Assembly (NCBI RefSeq): GCF_032854445.1
Contig: NC_088301.1
Coordinates: forward strand, 56,432,512 to 56,496,511
From: Liolophura sinensis
Taxonomy: Eukaryota > Mollusca > Polyplacophora > Chitonida > Chitonidae
Direction of reading: 5' to 3'
Length of the DNA: 64,000 bases
In this document: positions 53,573 to 64,000 of the stretch, one piece after another
Layout: each line of letters opens with the position of its first letter
Position numbering within the stretch: position 1 is the first letter of the stretch
Translations under genes and position numbers: made by a program
Notes under the pieces: generated by a model
Told to the model about the DNA's origin: nothing
Database searches by the model: none
What the model saw: the letters and a program-made list of their open reading frames with translations, nothing else

Positions 53573-54359
53573 TCAGCACTCTGGTAGTCACCAAAGGTGG
53601 TGTACACAACATCCAAGCAGGGGAATGTGTAAATTCAGCATATTATCTACATTATAAATACCTACACAAGAACTTTGTGTAACTGTCCAGTTAACCTTTA
53701 GGTTTAAGGCCACTTATACTCAGATACTTGCCCCTTTAGTGATAAACATAGTGTGAGTCAAAACATAGCATCCAATGACAGGAATATTGTCAAGTCCACA
53801 TTTCATGCACACCAGTTACTTTAATGAGCAATTTTAATGAAATCTTTATGTAATGAGGGGACAAATTCCACTTTTTTTTCTTATTTCTTGTATTCTTCTT
53901 TTGCTTTTTTTAATCTAGCATACTTACAATTGTTTATAAACAGGTTTATTATAGTTTTTTTTGCTCCAATCTTTGTTAACTACCATTGTATCAACTCTTC
54001 ATTTGCTTAGTTTCAAAGGATCCATTTTCAGTTATTTTCGTTGCATTTTTTTCCAGAAGTCAACTTCTGGTGACTTGCAGTCAGAATCTCAAAATTCATC
54101 AAATAGCATAGTTTTATGTAATATTATCTAATAACTGGTTGCAGAAAACATAAAAACGATTTCTCATTTACCAGAGTTTAGGACATAGACAGCTTCGTTA
54201 TTTGCATACAAATGAAAAATCCGTCAGTAGGATTTTTGGCCTTTGAACACCATGTAAGTTTCAACATGCCCACCAAATCACCTTACCCAATTTGCTCATG
54301 CATACATTGCATTTTTTTTTCAAATAACATAAATTGATGGGATGTTACATGTGCTAAAT
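53573..54359. other. intergenic, no gene recognised
   Basis: T-rich sequence without a supported exon. Confidence 0.35.
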
Positions 54360-54620
54360 ATAGGAGTATAAGAAGATATACCCACTTCTGGTTTCAAGGA
54401 TGTCACTTCAGGCTATATATTTGCATATTTACAATCACTGCCCAGAACTACAACACATTGAACTATTTTGCAGAAAGTGCATTTTTTTTTCTTTTTTCAT
54501 GTCCTGCTTTTGGTTTGCAAAGGTAAAATTTGTGTCTTTGCATTGGCATTATGCTAGGCCTTAATACTATGTCTCTAGCTTCATTGTTAAGGAGAGATAC
54601 CCACCTCCAGCTTTTAGGAT
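54360..54620 (-). repeat. two inverted-orientation relatives of the 50-kb repeat
   Basis: GATATACCCACTTCTGGTTT (about 54377) and GAGATACCCACCTCCAGCTT (about 54595), each followed by GGATGTCACTT, are reverse complements of the phrase near 50080. Confidence 0.55.
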
Positions 54621-54966
54621 GTCACTTTGAGTTTTTTTAAAATTGCAAAAACTACATCAAACAGTGTAGACTTCTGTGGCTCAAAGGCTACACAAAAGGC
54701 AAAACTGTCCGATGTGGCAAAATAGTTACAACACACTAAAATAAAGTGTGGCAATTTATGTACATGCATACCAATTTTAACCTCACCATAGGTTTCTCGT
54801 GTGACTTTGAAGAATAAGAAAAACAGCCATTTTTTGAGTGTTATCTGCTATTTTCTGGGCAACGCACAAAAAAAATGAAACCATGTTCAAGTTCAGCAGG
54901 CAAAACTTCATCTAATAGTGTACTCGTAACTTAATAGTTCAGGTCATTTTTTATGTCACATGACTA

Positions 54967-55160
54967 ATTTATTTAGTTTGTTTATTTGATTGGTGTTTTT
55001 TACACCGAACTCATGAATATTTCAGTTATATGACAGCAGCCAGCATTATGGTGTGAGGAAACTGGGCAGACCCCAGAGGAAACCCACAAGTTGCTGTAGA
55101 CCTTACCACGTACGCATAGATAGAACGCCAGAATGAGCTGGACTTGAACTTATAGCGCAC
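54967..55160 (-). mobile_element. SINE family 1 copy lacking most of the head
   Basis: TTTATTTGATTGGTG, ATATTTCAGTTATATGACAG, CAGCATTATGGTG and GAGCTGGACTTGAACTTA are in order. Confidence 0.8.
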
Positions 55161-55918
55161 ATGACCAATAGCAAACTTCAACAGTATTCATTGCCCTTTG
55201 CAAGCTTTAATGCTCTGTGAGTGCTGTAAGAGCAAACCAAATTTCATCTTGATCTGTGTAGTGGTTTTGGACAACAACATTTATAAAGCTTTTTATTATC
55301 TAACAAAGTAGCGGAAAAAATATCAAACCGCAATATCATTTTGTTTAGCAGTTGTTATATTTTGACTATCCCTTAGCAGTGAGGTTCGGTGTTGAAAAAG
55401 AATTAGTAAAAATTGGGCCCAGAGTACATTTTTTTAATAGCCCTAATTATAACATTTTGTGTCCTAGTCTGCATCATTAAGTTTTACATTTACAAAGTTC
55501 TGCATGTTCTTGCCCGTGTGATTGTCTTGCTAATACCACATAATTAAAAAGGATTTAATTAGTGTATAATCTTGATATAATCTCTATACTCTGTGTTCTC
55601 AAGATTAATTTGATGGGTTGGTTGTTGTGCTGTGTAAAATAGGAACAAAGATACACTCACATATAGATACGTCAGTTCCTGAAGTTTACTATATCTTCAT
55701 CTGAGAATTTTTCTTTTGTACCACCTGCCACATCTTGATAATGTATTAAAAAAAACTCTGGTATGCTGGAAACGAAAGCCTGTAGCCTAGGTCCCTAAAA
55801 ACAATAAGTTTTAATTTTCAGTGGTAAACAAACTACAAGGCTCCCAATATAGAAAAACATGCATATTGGCTGTAGCATTCTAGGGGTAGCCATATGGTCA
55901 AAGTAGATCTGCTGGTCA
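55161..55918. other. intergenic, no gene recognised
   Basis: AT-rich sequence without a supported exon. Confidence 0.35.
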
Positions 55919-56067
55919 TAAGGGGGAAGGTCTGTCACCACCATATGGATGGTGATGGTTCCCCCGAGCTCTGCCTGCATTCTTCCTACCATAGTGTTTG
56001 CATACATAGTATAAGTTCAGTATTCTTAGGTACAGCATGAAACATCAATCAAATAAATAAATTATGC
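55919..56067 (+). mobile_element. truncated SINE family 1 copy
   Basis: GGGGGAAGGTCTGTCACCAC, GAGCTCTGCCTGCATTC and AGTATTCTTAGGTACAGC, with a CAATCAAATAAATAAAT tail. Confidence 0.8.
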
Positions 56068-56636
56068 AAATTAGGGTTCTGTGGCCATATTTAATAGGTC
56101 ATATGACCAGTTTTAAGTGTGGCATTTTTTCTAGAACTCAAAAATGAGGCAAATTACATCATTTCAGATGTAATTCAGTGCACTCAATGTAAATAAGGCA
56201 ATATTTTTACAGCAACTTTCAAGATTTTGCTGGAAGTGAAAACAAAGCGATGAAAATGGTTTGCAAAAAATATCTAACATGAAATAAAAAAAATTGCAGG
56301 AAATCCTGACATTTCATCTCAGAAAATAACTGTATCCTGCAGCTCATGTCATGTGTCTGTTAACTACATCATCTTTTTTTAGCTCGTCTTAGCTGATGTT
56401 GTTCTCTGAGTTGGCAGTAAATAACAAGGAAAGCATGCACGGTTACATGTCTGATTACTCAGAGACAGCATATGGAGATGTAGGGTGTTTGTAACCCTCT
56501 TACCCGTGCTTCATATGTGGGATATTGATGCTTCATGATTAACTCTGTAATTAATAATATTACTTCTTAACCATACTTTTTTTTTTACACTTTTATTTCA
56601 TTTCACAGTTTTATTCTTCATTTTCCTATCGTTCCT

Positions 56637-56745
56637 CTTTATTTATTCATTAGTGTTTTACGTTGTGCTCAAGAATATTTTACTTATATGATGGCAGTCA
56701 GTATTATGATGGGAGGAAACAGTGCCGAGGGAAACCACAACCTTC
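56637..56745 (-). mobile_element. truncated SINE family 1 copy
   Basis: TTTATTTATTCATTAGTG, TTTTACGTTGTGCTCAAG, AATATTTTACTTATATGATG and GGGAGGAAACAG. Confidence 0.75.
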
Positions 56746-57051
56746 TCTGAGGGGCATTACCTGCTGTCAATAGACATGCTTTGGACAATTTTTAACACCA
56801 TGTGTTCAAATTGACATTCCGGTTTGTGTAAACAAGGATTTGCATTCAGTGCATGTATTATTTTCCTTCTGAAGTATTTTCCTTCTGAAGTATTTGATTT
56901 GCTTGATTAAAAATCTTTTCTACATGCAGCTCTGCCAAATATATGTTTTCTCCTTAACATCTGTTATATTTATCAGCAGATTGACAACTACATTTTTTCT
57001 GAAGTGGTGGAACAGTTTACACTGTCGTCATTGTCTTCATGTTAACAGCAG

Positions 57052-57202
57052 GAAGATTCATTTGGGCTCCATACAACATGGAACTTCAAGCAAAATGCAG
57101 GCCAACATTCCAAGACCTCATACAGAAATGCGTCCTACACCTTTCACAGACATAAATGCACTGTGCAGTGATGCTCGAATGACCATGCTCTGGAACGTCT
57201 AA
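57052..57202 (+). CDS. possible terminal coding exon of an unidentified gene
   Basis: The acceptor GTTAACAGCAG is followed by 49 open codons to TAA. The peptide starts KIHLGSIQHGTSSKMQANIP. An AATAAA at 57377-57382 follows. Codon content is less AT-biased than in the flanks. No upstream exon was identified, so this may be chance. Confidence 0.25.
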
Positions 57203-57987
57203 ATATGGAGAAGAGTATCCCTGTGGCTTCTTTGTTTCAATATAAAATTATTTTAAATATTCAGGAAAGTACACATTGTTAGCATGGTGCAAAGTCAGCA
57301 TATTTTGCATTATTACGATCATGTTTGTTGGTTCCTTCATTGAGAAGGAAGAGTGCAAGTATCTTTCCAAAACATTAATAAATTGTAGAACAACATTTTT
57401 GTAATAATCAGCTCATTACATATCAGTCTCGCTGATAGTATGAGTACCATAATGCAGAAATTGCAAAGCTCTTGCACACTTGTTAAAGTGCAGGGAGAAA
57501 GTGATAATATTTAATTTGTGTAATTCATATTACACATAGGTGAACGACTTAAAATTTTACCCAAAAGCTCATTTTTAGAGGCAAATAAACGTTGTCAGAT
57601 ATTATTTTTGGTGTGATAACTTACTTATTCCTTTATGATATCGTCCTACCTTCCAAACAAACCGCCAAGCACCCTTCTAACATTAATATAACTCTCGGAA
57701 ACAACACAATGTACAACTTTTGTGATGGTCCAAATTTTAGGTCATACACCGTAAATTTCAAAAGTACTTTAACTGCCTTATCGGTGTTCAAATGTTCAAA
57801 TAATATTTCTTTGTCCATGTTCATTTGTAATATTTTTGGGTTAAATAAGTATAAATAAATGGTTGAAAGCTTATTTGTGTTGTGATCAAATTAATTTATT
57901 TGTTCATGAGTGTGCATGCTCAATCGATAACAGTGTCCTTTCATCCCTTTCACAATGGTGTCAGAACAGATGAGGTAAACTGATAAG

Positions 57988-58185
57988 GCCTCCTTGGCCG
58001 AGGTGGTTAGCGGCACAATGACCCAGGAGCCTCACACTAATGAGGTCGGTGTGAGTTCAAGTCCAGCTAATGCTTGCATCCTGTCAGGCCGTACGTGGAA
58101 AGGTCTGCCAGCAACCCCCAAAGGCCAATAGGTTTCCACAGGCTCTGCCCGTTTTTCCACCACCAAATAAATAAATAAATATAAA
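57988..58185 (+). mobile_element. SINE family 1 copy with internal deletions
   Basis: Head GGCCTCCTTGGCCGAGGTGG, B-box GAGTTCAAGTCCAGC, and body to GGCTCTGCCCGTTTTTCC. The usual 3' end is replaced by a bare AAATAAATAAAT tail. Confidence 0.85.
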
Positions 58186-58249
58186 CTGCATAAAACATTA
58201 TATAATGTTTATTGTAAGCCTTGTGTTCATTCAGACACTTCTTCCCAGT

Positions 58250-58497
58250 AGGGGGCCTCTGTGGCTCAGTCGGTTAGCGCGCTAGCTCAGCGTAATGACC
58301 CAGGAGCCTCTCACCAATGCGGTCGCTGTGAGTTCAAGTCCAGCTCATGCTGGCTTCCTCTCCGGCCGTAAGTGGGAAAGTCTGCCAGCACTCTGCGGAT
58401 GGTCGTGGGTTTCCACCCACCATGATGCTGGCCGCCGTCGTATAAGTGAAATATTCTTGAGAACGGCGTAAAACACCAATCAAATCAATCAATCAAA
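58250..58497 (+). mobile_element. full-length SINE family 1 copy
   Basis: All landmarks from GGCCTCTGTGGCTCAGTCGG to GAATATTCTTGAGAACGGCG with an (AATC)n tail. Only 65 bp separate it from the preceding copy in the same orientation. Confidence 0.93.
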
Positions 58498-58914
58498 TCT
58501 TCCCAGTAACTACTGTATCTTGTTTGGTGTTATATGTGGGCTATACTACAGCCGAATATATACTGAAACTTAGCATGTTGAATGCATATCATCTTATGTG
58601 TGTAGTTCAATGCCTTCACAATATTTCGACTTGCAAAGTGGCCAATGGAAATGGGACAAATGGGAAAAGGACAAAGGAAGTTGTTTGAATCAAGGTCTAC
58701 CACTTCTAGGTTTCCGGTGGTTAATGTTACGCCATACATATTCTTTGGCCAAAGCAGTCGTTACAACTAACTGTATTTGAATGTGGTTGACTCAAGGTGT
58801 AAAAACCAAAAAAAAAATGGAAATAATTTAGAAGAACTGTCAGGCTGAAGTATGCTGGTGTATTCGCTATTCCTCCATGATTTGGTGTTAAATGTTATAT
58901 ACCCACTGAAGAGT

Positions 58915-59275
58915 GAGTGAGTGAGTGCCTGGGGTTTAAAGTGTACTTAACAATTTTTCATATGATGACGAAGGAGTCCTTAGAGTGCACATAATAGGCC
59001 TTCTTGTTGCAGGACAGATTTCTACCGCTCTTTTATCTAGTGCTGCTTCACTGAGACAATTTACCGAAGGAAAGTAAGCCGACCCGCCCGAGCCATTATA
59101 TTGATACGGGTTAACCAGTCCTTGCACTATTCGCTTCATGCTTAGCGCCAAGTGAGGAAGTCACACTTTCCTCTTTGAAGACCTTAAGTGTGACACGACC
59201 CAAGATTAACCCTGGATCTACAGCCCCGAAGGAGACACTATTGACGCTATTGAGGCCGGTTACCCCAGTGAAGAA
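58915..59275 (-). mobile_element. full-length second-family tRNA-derived SINE
   Basis: The tRNA-like head lies at the right and is read on the minus strand: ACCGGCCTCAATAGCGTC, then GTAGATCCAGGGTTAATCTT near the B box. The body contains TTGGCGCTAAGCATGAAGCG and GGACTCCTTCGTCATCATAT. The distal end has GTTAAGTACACTTTAAACCC, a (CACT)n run and a GGGTATATAACATTT flank. Confidence 0.75.
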
Positions 59276-59422
59276 TCTGTTCAAAAGCTGCCATCTGAAC
59301 CACAAACATGTAACTTAAAATTTACGTCAGGTACACACAGACATGCAGTGTGTAACTACGCCATTCAAGTGTAATAAATAAGTACTGTATCATTAATTAA
59401 TAACTAATCATATGGTTAAAAG

Positions 59423-59682
59423 GGGGGCCTCCGTGGCTCAGCTGGTTAGCATGACAGCGCTGCGTAATGACCTCTCACCAATGCGGTCGCTGTGAGTTCA
59501 AGCACTGTCTATGCGGACCTTCTCTCCGGCTGTACGTGGGAAGGTCTTCCAGCAACCTGCTGATGGTCGTGGGTTTCCCCCCGGGCTCTGCCCGGTTTCC
59601 TCCCACCATAATGCTGGCCGCCGACGTATAAGTGAAATATTCTTGAGTACGGCGTAAAACACCAATCAAATAAATAAATAGT
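59423..59682 (+). mobile_element. full-length SINE family 1 copy
   Basis: GGCCTCCGTGGCTCAGCTGG head, a short internal deletion before CTCTCACC, and a complete 3' end with AAATAAATAAATAG. Confidence 0.93.
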
Positions 59683-60268
59683 GTTAAAAGTTTCAAATTC
59701 AATCAAGTTTTAATCTGGCAAAGAGGGAACTATATCCCCATTTTTTGTGCACACCATAAGCCAGACTTTTCTCTCTGAGTTTTATGCAACCTTTGATCGT
59801 GTGAAATAAAAAAAAATTAAAGAATATCAACAGCAATACATCAAGTTTCATGCAATTTGCTCTACTCACACTGTTGGCTTATATTCTTGTTTTCAATGAA
59901 GAAATGTTTTCATGTCAAAGTAAAGGCTGAAATCATTTACAAGAAACACTGTCCAGCAAAACAGGTCCATGTATTTTTTTAGATTTTTTTTCCCATTCAT
60001 TTTATGGGTTTTAAACATCAAATTCTAAAATTGGATGTAGCACCCAGAGGGTATCCGTCACACAGTATAACTCCAACTATATGTTTATGAATAGTGTTTG
60101 ATGGTCTTTCACCTGACATATACTTCATGTAGATGTTTTCTTTGTCATCAACGGTTCTGTCAAGTGGTGATGTTACGTGTCCAAATTCACTTCAAACCAA
60201 GACATAACCAAATAGATTTTAATTTTGGCAATATGCAGTATTTCTCAAACGCAGGGTCTGATTACATA
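59683..60268. other. intergenic, no gene recognised
   Basis: AT-rich sequence without a supported exon. Confidence 0.35.
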
Positions 60269-60269
60269 A

Positions 60270-60413
60270 TATTTATTTATTTGATTGGGGTTTTACGCCG
60301 CACTCAGGAACATTTCACTTATATGACGGCGGCCAGCATTATGGTGGGAGGAAACGGAGCATAGTCCGGTCGAAACCCACAACCACCCGCAAGTTGCTGC
60401 AGACTTTCCCACG
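60270..60413 (-). mobile_element. truncated SINE family 1 copy
   Basis: ATTTATTTATTTGATTGGGG, TTTTACGCCGCACTCAGG, GCGGCCAGCATTATGGTGGG and AACCACCCGCAAGTTGCTGC. The head is missing. Confidence 0.85.
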
Positions 60414-60544
60414 GGCTATAAAGTATGTTATCTACAGCAAGAAAATGGCCGAAAGTATATGTGTGGTGTTAAATTTGTGCAATTTGAGCCCTGCTTATAA
60501 TATGAGGTAGGACTTAAATATATTCTTGCTTCGCGTTTATACAC

Positions 60545-61385
60545 TGGTTTTCACTCAGATAGCAGTGCACATATGTCTAGGGTTAGGAAAATCTACGTTT
60601 TCCCGTTTCTAAAGCTATATTCTTATAAAATCAAGAAAATACAGATCATATTCTGTTTAGACTACGTACATAAAGAATGGACTCAGGAGCAACTGGGTTT
60701 GTAGAAGTCCGCAGTCCCAGTTCATCACTCAGATAGCAGACGTCTTTGTCCAGGGTTAGGTTAGGGTTAGGTAGGGTAAGGTGAATGCTACCGTTTTTTT
60801 CCTCTTGAAATGTGATATTTATTCAAATTCATAAGAGGCATGACGTATTCAGTCCACATTACGTACATAAAGAATGGATTCACCAGCAACTGGCTTTGTA
60901 GGAGTACGCGGTACCAGTTCATCTCTCAGATAACAGTGCACCCATGGCGTCTCTGTCTAGCGTTGGGTTAGGGTTAGGCTAGGGTTAGGCTAGGGTTAGG
61001 TGAATGCTACCTTTTTCCTCTTGAAACGCGATGTTTTAATCAAATTAAGAAAAGGCGTGACGTATTCTGTCCCCATTACGTATATAAAGAATGAATTCAG
61101 CAGCAACTAGCTTTGTAGGAGTACGCTGTGCCAGTTCTTCACTCAGATAGCAGTGCGCCCGTGGCGTCTCTGTCTAGGGTTGGGTTAGGGTTAGGCTAGG
61201 GTTAGGTGAATGCTACCTTTTTCCTCTTGAAACGCGATGTTTTAATCAAATTAAGAAAAGGCGTGACGTATTCTGTCCACGTTACGTACATAAAGAATGA
61301 ATTCAGCAGCACTAGTATGAGTGAGCAGTGGCACCTCATAACTCAGTTCGCAGTACATATATATGGGTTAGAGTTATATCATTGT
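60545..61385 (+). repeat. about 200-215-bp satellite, four to five units, each with TTAGGG-like tracts
   Basis: CACTCAGATAGCAG-type starts recur at about 60553, 60726, 60924 and 61140. TACGTACATAAAGAATG(G/A)A recurs at about 60665, 60862, 61078 and 61285. Runs of GGGTTAG/GGCTAGGGTTAG lie at 60757-60782, 60964-61000 and 61178-61208. Homogeneity rises to the right. Confidence 0.9.
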
Positions 61386-61494
61386 TAGTTTAATATATTT
61401 GAAATTCGACATGGTGGTGAAATTAATGAAATACACGACATATGCAATATATTAATTGGATAAACAATCCATGTGACTTAGTACCACTGAGCAC

Positions 61495-61772
61495 CGCTAG
61501 CTCATCTGTCGGAATGCCCTGGAGACCGCTAAAGTTAGCTAGTGCAGCATTATTACCCAGGAGTCCTCTCACGAGTATCGATAGCTGTGAGTTCAAGTTC
61601 AGCTTATGCTGGCTTTCCCTCCAACCGTACGTGGGAAGGCCTGGGATCAACCTGCGGACTGTCGTGGGTTTCTCCCAGGCTCTGTCGAGTTACCGTTCAT
61701 CTTAATTCTGGCCGCTGTGATATAGGTGAAATATTCTTGAGTACGACGTAAACCTCCAGTGAGATAAATAGC
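61495..61772 (+). mobile_element. diverged full-length SINE family 1 copy
   Basis: A degraded head, GAGTTCAAGTTCAGCTTATG, CCAACCGTACGTGGGAAGGC, ATATTCTTGAGTACGACG and a GATAAAT tail. Confidence 0.85.
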
Positions 61773-62854
61773 TTTTTATGTATCTATGCTTGGGGTTTAA
61801 CGTCGTACTTAACATTTTTTTTAGATACATAAATAAATAACTAAATTTTCCAACGAAGTGCTATTACATATGAACGTTGTACGTGATGTTTTCCTCAGAA
61901 AATAATAAATGACAAATATTATATATACAATCTGACGCAAATATTTACTTTAACGCATAAAGAATCAGTGTGTACATTTGGTGTCTCGGGTTGCATTGCC
62001 CAGAGTACCTCTTGTTTGGAAATGTAGATCATTAAAACATACGTTTCTGGTATATATTTAGGCCAGTATTCAAACCAATCTCGTTCACTATCATCGTTAG
62101 ATAAGTTTTGATTCTCCTTTCTGAAAGTTCGTGAAGGAAAAAGACCACCAAGTAATGTTTGTAACGTTACAAAAATTCTTAAATATGACCTTAAATAGCA
62201 GTCAGTAAATATAGGGGCCTACTGCTGTATGTCCTGCCATAAGACCCCTGAATTAATATCAACCAACGTTAGTACATTTATCAGATACTCAATCAGATGC
62301 TGCGTTTTCTGTTATAATATTAAACAAAACAAGACATTTTAAAACATCAGAGCAGTCAGTATGTTTAATACACATCAATGACATTACAAATAAATAAATA
62401 TGTATAAAAGGAATACAAAGTCCATGATCAATTTTCTTAACATTGTTGTTCTAGTTCAATGAAAGCCTGCGGTTTTACCATATAGTCACTCTCAATATGC
62501 TGATAAAAGCACAACAGAATAACATAGTGTATATCAAGTATGTCACAGCTATTGCGGGTCGAGTCACAATGAATAATCCACAATAATATGCACCGTGAGA
62601 TGTAAGCAACTTATGTTTCTAAGTAATCTTCATAAATCCAGTATAGCCTTATTGATGGTACAAACATGTTCCCTTATTAAACATTTATCAAACAATATGA
62701 AAATATTGAGTATGAAGGTTTTTGCGTCTATATTCATACAAAGCATAAAAGTGTACAAAATCTAAAAAGGTAACCTTTTCACCTGTATAACTCAGCTGCA
62801 GTCTGGGATACGACACAATTGTGAGCCGCATAAGTTACAGACACTAGAGTTCAA
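61773..62854. other. intergenic, no gene recognised
   Basis: AT-rich sequence without a supported exon. Confidence 0.35.
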
Positions 62855-63830
62855 CAAGACATTCAGATGACATCGACAGCTTGCGTGATTGAACAGTTCG
62901 TTAGAACGCATGGTGTTTAAGTCAGGTGATACAATCAAGTACTGTCCTCCAAACCAATATAAAATAGAATGACATCATCATACACAGATATCATTCCCTA
63001 CATAGATAGTGCTATAAGAGCTTGCCACTGACTCAACAACTTCGTATGTTATAGAGGTCTAAACCATTGGGGCTGAAAAAAAAGATGTCATTGTGGGAAG
63101 TTCGTAGTGGTCTTTGGTATGCAAATGTTGAGCTATGATAGTAAAAAAATACCTTGTGAGTTCAAGCACCGACTCGCTGGAGTAGTCTTTGTTATGCAAA
63201 TCGCTACTCACGACTGGCTATCCGTGTTCTATGGGTGGCCACCGCAACCCTATGATTAGCTGTGCTTGACAACAGTCTCTGACAATGTGTGGATGGTTTC
63301 AACATTCCGTCGAGGTATAGGTATGGGCCAGTCTAACAGGCTCCCAGTACTAATACAGACGAGGAAAGCTTGCACAGAGAAAATGAAGTGCAAAAATTAG
63401 GTAAACTTTGACACTATATAAATGGGGTAAAGTTGCTGTAATCATACATTGATAGTTTATAGAAATATTTGTTTACAGTCCACCAAACAGATAAATGCCA
63501 GGGAAACATGGCTGTCAATATTATTCTTGTTCTCCTATGTAGGTAGGTCAGTGCACAAAAATGGTAGCCATTTGTGAAAGCTTTCTTGATTCGAAGATAT
63601 AGGTAAATTTGTTAATGTTCATAAATCTCACTGGAAAAAAGACATACAAAACCCTCTGTACAAGAAATTCTAACCGTGCATGGAGCCTTTCTAGACAAGA
63701 TGTGTTACCGTACAAAAAGAAATTTAAGTTTCAATCAAAATGACTTAATAAAAAACATCAATAAATTAAAAAAAAAAACAAAAACTAAACTTAAAATCAA
63801 TGAAAAAATTTCAAACTTTAAAGCGGAGGC
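62855..63830 (+). repeat. about 1-kb interspersed repeat, copy B
   Basis: Collinear with 21360-22410 in the same orientation; see that entry for shared phrases. The A-rich 3' part (AAAAAAAAAACAAAAAC at about 63768) is also shared in character. Confidence 0.6.
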
Positions 63831-64000
63831 TATAGCTGATGAACGGTTGACATTTATTTAAAATATGATTGTATGAACATCAATTAAATAAGGAATAAAA
63901 TCCTGTTGCACACTGTGTGTCATTTCAAAACACTACCAGGGGTTTTGCATGGCTACATGTCCATCTGGATGTGGAGCATTTCAAAATTTGCATTTTGAAT

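Overview
This is an AT-rich, intron-rich animal nuclear sequence. It has GT/AG-spliced genes with short exons, many tRNA-derived SINE copies, DNA transposon and LINE remnants, and several minisatellites. The repeat style and the recurrent TACATGTA-type words suggest a marine lophotrochozoan, most likely a mollusc or relative. That placement is inference; no sequence search was possible.

Three protein genes can be built exon by exon. (1) On the minus strand, 1049-6417, is a coiled-coil protein of at least 581 residues, read as IHO1 (CCDC36), a meiotic double-strand-break factor. Its first coding exon was not found. (2) On the plus strand, 13512-16264, is a complete four-exon, 251-residue protein read as CIMIP7 (C3orf84), a ciliary microtubule inner protein. 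(3) On the plus strand, 25742-32244, is CFAP100 (CCDC37), a 596-residue axonemal protein in 15 coding exons. It carries a one-base excess in an A run that breaks the frame. From memory, IHO1 and C3orf84 are also head-to-head neighbours in human 3p21.31, so the first two genes look like an ancient conserved pair. A lone minus-strand exon at 387-459 probably belongs to a further gene running off the left edge.

Between genes 1 and 2 lies a 4.55-kb inverted-repeat (foldback) element, 8023-12577. From 33 kb onward the window is mostly repeats. Two adjacent minisatellites with a similar period of about 53 bp occupy 36.0-37.7 kb. A tandem duplication at 40.2-44.2 kb has a Tc1-type transposon in its second copy, and the first copy preserves the empty site. 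A degenerate LINE (45.6-47.8 kb) abuts a Mutator-like transposase remnant (47.8-48.7 kb). A satellite at 60.5-61.4 kb carries TTAGGG-like tracts. More than twenty copies of one tRNA-derived SINE family and a few of a second are scattered in both orientations.

Functionally, the recognisable genes belong to meiosis and motile cilia or flagella. All three would be expected in germ line or ciliated tissue. RFX X-box-like sites near the two ciliary genes fit this but are unproven.
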